The position numbers were made by a program, and so were the translations under genes. Shown one piece after another: positions 61,470-64,000 of a stretch of DNA of 64,000 bases. Location of the stretch: contig PYST01000039.1 of assembly GCA_003049485.1 (NCBI GenBank), positions 62,001 through 126,000 of the forward strand, given 5' to 3'. Each line of letters opens with the position of its first letter. Position 1 is the first letter of the stretch. The DNA comes from Ophioceras dolichostomum. Taxonomy: Eukaryota > Ascomycota > Sordariomycetes > Magnaporthales > Ophioceraceae. A model generated the notes under the pieces. The model had not been told where the DNA came from, searched no databases, and was given only the letters and a program-made list of their open reading frames with translations.

Positions 61470-64000
61470 TGTCCTACAATGGAATGGACGCCTTCCCTGC
61501 CGATCCCACCACGTGTGTTCTTCGGCACTCTCTCCGGGCTCCGGCAGCAGACGCCATGGCGGCCCAAACTGGCTTGGCTTGGCCGCTGTGGACGGATTCC
61601 ATGGTTCATTACCGGCCACCAACCATCCACTACGGCTTACCCTTTCTCGGCTGGCCCCTCTTATCTATCAGAATTCAGCTGGGATCGAGGGGTTGTGTGT
61701 CCCCGGCATATCTATCTCGTTGGCCCCTCCCACCACCATCTTTCCCCTCTCCTTTCTCATTTTTAACCAAAGCCTGCCTGCCTCACTTGCCGAGCATTTG
61801 TTGCTTGTTGCGCACGCTACCTACCTAAGTACATATATATAACGCACGCACCCACACCCACACCCACACCGCCGCTTTCTTTCTCTGTGGGTCCTCACCG
61901 GGGGGGAACTGAGACTTGGGATCGTGGCATGTTGGGATTCGTATATGCTGGAGACTTCTGGTCTTAAATCAGCTTACGGTCATGCGACGGTTTAGGAGCG
62001 AACGGGCAGGCGGGCGGGCTGACTGACTGACTGAGGGACGGACACACGGATTGGAAATTAGTAGCCAGGTTGCTTGCGGCGCCCTCTGCGAGGAGAGGAT
62101 GGAGAGAGATAGAATGGGATAGGGATGTCATGCGAAGCGAGTTCTGCGTGTCATCTCGATTTTGTCTGCACACGGTTCTTAGAAGGACGGCGAGCGAAGA
62201 AGGCGAGCATGACTTGGAAGAGAGCGCCGCCGAAGTGAGGCTAGATACTCACTCATCCGAGCCCATAACCTGTTCAAACCACTGATCCCAGCTAGCCTCA
62301 TCCCCTCTCCTCTCTCATCGCCATCGTGATAACGCTCTGAACCCACCAAGAGTCACGACGAAAGGTGGTAGGGGGGAAGAGGGCGAAAGGGGGGGGAAAG
62401 AGCGCGACAAAACTCGACGCAAGAAGTAAAGAAAGAGAAATTTATTATTTAGCCATGGTGCACATTTGCTGGTTGGGTTGGTCCGAGCTGCTTTAAGGGT
62501 TCGCAAACGGCGGGCTCGATGTGATAGGTTCGGTCCGGCTGCGCCCACGAATGGGAGGGGAGGGGAGGGGAGGGGAAGAATTCACTGGCTCAGATATCTT
62601 GCTTTGTCGCAAAAACAGGTTTTCAGGGTGTAACTACATGCAAACTGCATCTGCATGCAGGCCCAGCAAGCAGCGTTGGCGGCTGTCTGGCTGGCGGCGG
62701 GCGGTGGGCGGTCGGGCTGGCTGTGGGCGGGGTGTGCCATGGGAGGGGATGGGATCTGATGGGAAAGAAGGGGAAGGGAAAGAGAGGGAAGGGAAGGGAA
62801 GGCCAGGAGAGGAGGAGGGAATTTTTATCTTCCGTGTGTCTGTTGTGTCTGGCCTCTCCCACCACCCACCCTTGCCTTTCTCTTGTATTGTTGTCCCTGG
62901 CTAGAGGATTGAAGAGAATCACGGTTATGGGCTTGTTGTGTCGTTGCGATAACGGTTACTTATACGAGCGAACTATAGATTGATGATAGATTTATGATGC
63001 CTTGTGGGGTTTAGTAACTGTAGATTATGAAGCATGAAGAAGGCATATTAGTTCCTTTCGAGCTATGGTTGGAAATGGGATAGCTGCTTGTTGTGGAAGA
63101 CACAGTGCGCCGGCCACGGCTCAAGGCGAGAGAAAGAGAGAGCGCCATCACTGTCCCGTGCAGAGATGAAACCACAACCATCACGATCACTCATCACATC
63201 ACGTTCCTTCCCTCCTCTCTCTAGGGGTCTGTCGGGGCTCAGAGAACGGCCGCTGGAGCATTGGCGAGCGGAAAACCAGAGCGTTGTATTTTTTCTTCTG
63301 TTACTTTCTTCTTCCCAAGCCCCCCCGCCTGCGACCAACAACTGCACAGGCGCCGTGCTGTTCCAGGGGTCAACCAGCAAGTCACACATATTGACACGAT
63401 TTTGTATGTATGCATGTAGCACGACCGCACTAGATACCTGCCTACCTACCCACGCAGGAAGGATCACGCACGCACCGGGGAGCACTTCCCATGTGCAACT
63501 AGATATGCACGTAGGTAGGTTAGGTAGGCGGCTCTCGCGTGAATAACCCTGACCCCGCTAAGGCGGTCACGTTCGCTGGCTTCAAGGCAATCGGAGTCGG
63601 GAAGCAGACTCCGTTGCTGCAAAGGCACAGTCAATATTGCCGGGGGTCGGTCGTTCACTCCAATACGTTGCGAAGCCCGTCGTGGGGACTGCTGCCTGAT
63701 TTGTTAATGATCGGCGCTGGAGCTGGAGAGGGAGGGAAATGGTATGGCTTGCTTGGGCTGGCTGGGAGGGCATGATATGGCTGCTTTTGATTTGTTTTGT
63801 GTGGAAGGAAGCTAATACGTAGAAGGAAATGAAGCGTGTGGGGGAGCATTAATTCAAACTCGTCTGATGAGCTGGCTAGTAGGTACCTAGGCATGTGGTC
63901 GTCCGTCCTGACGGGGATGCCGTGGTGAGGTGGCCTTCCGAAGACGGATGGGGGAAGAATCCTTCGTTTTCTCTTTTCGGAGGAGGGTAGGGCGGTATTT
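61470..64000. other. Gene-free right end
   Basis: No gene is supported. It holds CACCCA repeats near 61846-61872, GGGGA runs at about 62554-62578, G/A-rich tracts at 62758-62820 and TAGGTAGGTTAGGTAGG at about 63511-63528. Open frames here are short and without family features. Confidence 0.5.
63511..63528. repeat. TAGGTAGG-type microsatellite
   Basis: An imperfect TAGG tetramer repeat, one of several similar short tracts across the window. Confidence 0.85.

Overview
The window is nuclear DNA of a filamentous ascomycete (Pezizomycotina), most likely a Sordariomycete. The evidence is: genes broken by short GT-AG introns (mostly 70-190 nt) with CTAAC/CTGAC branch sites; high G/C at third codon positions; pyrimidine-rich leaders; short CTACCTAGGTAGGTA-type runs between genes; and a single-copy gene set typical of these fungi. 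I recognised no transposon, rRNA, tRNA, virus, CRISPR or secondary-metabolite cluster. There is one assembly gap (Ns at 18837-18909). All gene models were built by hand from reading frame, splice signals and remembered family features. No alignment or search was run.

Layout. 1-5580: gene-free DNA plus the probable promoter and leader of glt1. 5581-13416 (+): eight-exon NADH-type glutamate synthase. 14737-17491 (+): SPX/VTC polyphosphate polymerase subunit (Vtc2/Vtc3 type). 19178-22533 (+): 931-residue protein I do not recognise. 23066-24462 (+): Nop15-like ribosome-biogenesis RRM protein. 26200-28517 (+): Rud3-like golgin. 29884-31158 (-): unrecognised multi-pass membrane protein. 32266-33235 (-) and 33565-34785 (+): divergent pair, Get1 and a PTAR1-like protein. 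34786-38979: 4.2 kb gene desert. 38980-40769 (+): GPI-anchored aspartic protease. 42064-44347 (+): Avt-type vacuolar amino-acid transporter. 45695-45975 (+): 29-residue cysteine-rich peptide in two exons. 48203-49791 (-): Rho1 GTPase. 52822-54175 (+) and 54520-58979 (-): convergent pair, mitochondrial ribosomal protein uL24m and Elongator subunit Elp1. 60165-61469 (+): disordered DUF3984-like protein. 61470-64000: no gene seen.

The genes are mostly housekeeping: nitrogen assimilation (glt1), phosphate storage (VTC), ribosome assembly (nop15), Golgi structure (rud3), tail-anchored protein insertion (get1), vacuolar transport, cell-wall signalling (rho1), mitochondrial translation and tRNA wobble modification (elp1). 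There is no operon-like logic. The only arrangement suggesting shared control is the get1/PTAR1-like divergent promoter.

Most worth a second look: the cysteine-rich micro-gene, whose second exon has only four codons; glt1 intron 5, which is unusually long, carries a minisatellite and lacks a GT donor at the only position that keeps the Fe-S cysteines in frame; the two unrecognised proteins; and a TACCTAGGTA-like palindrome recurring between genes.
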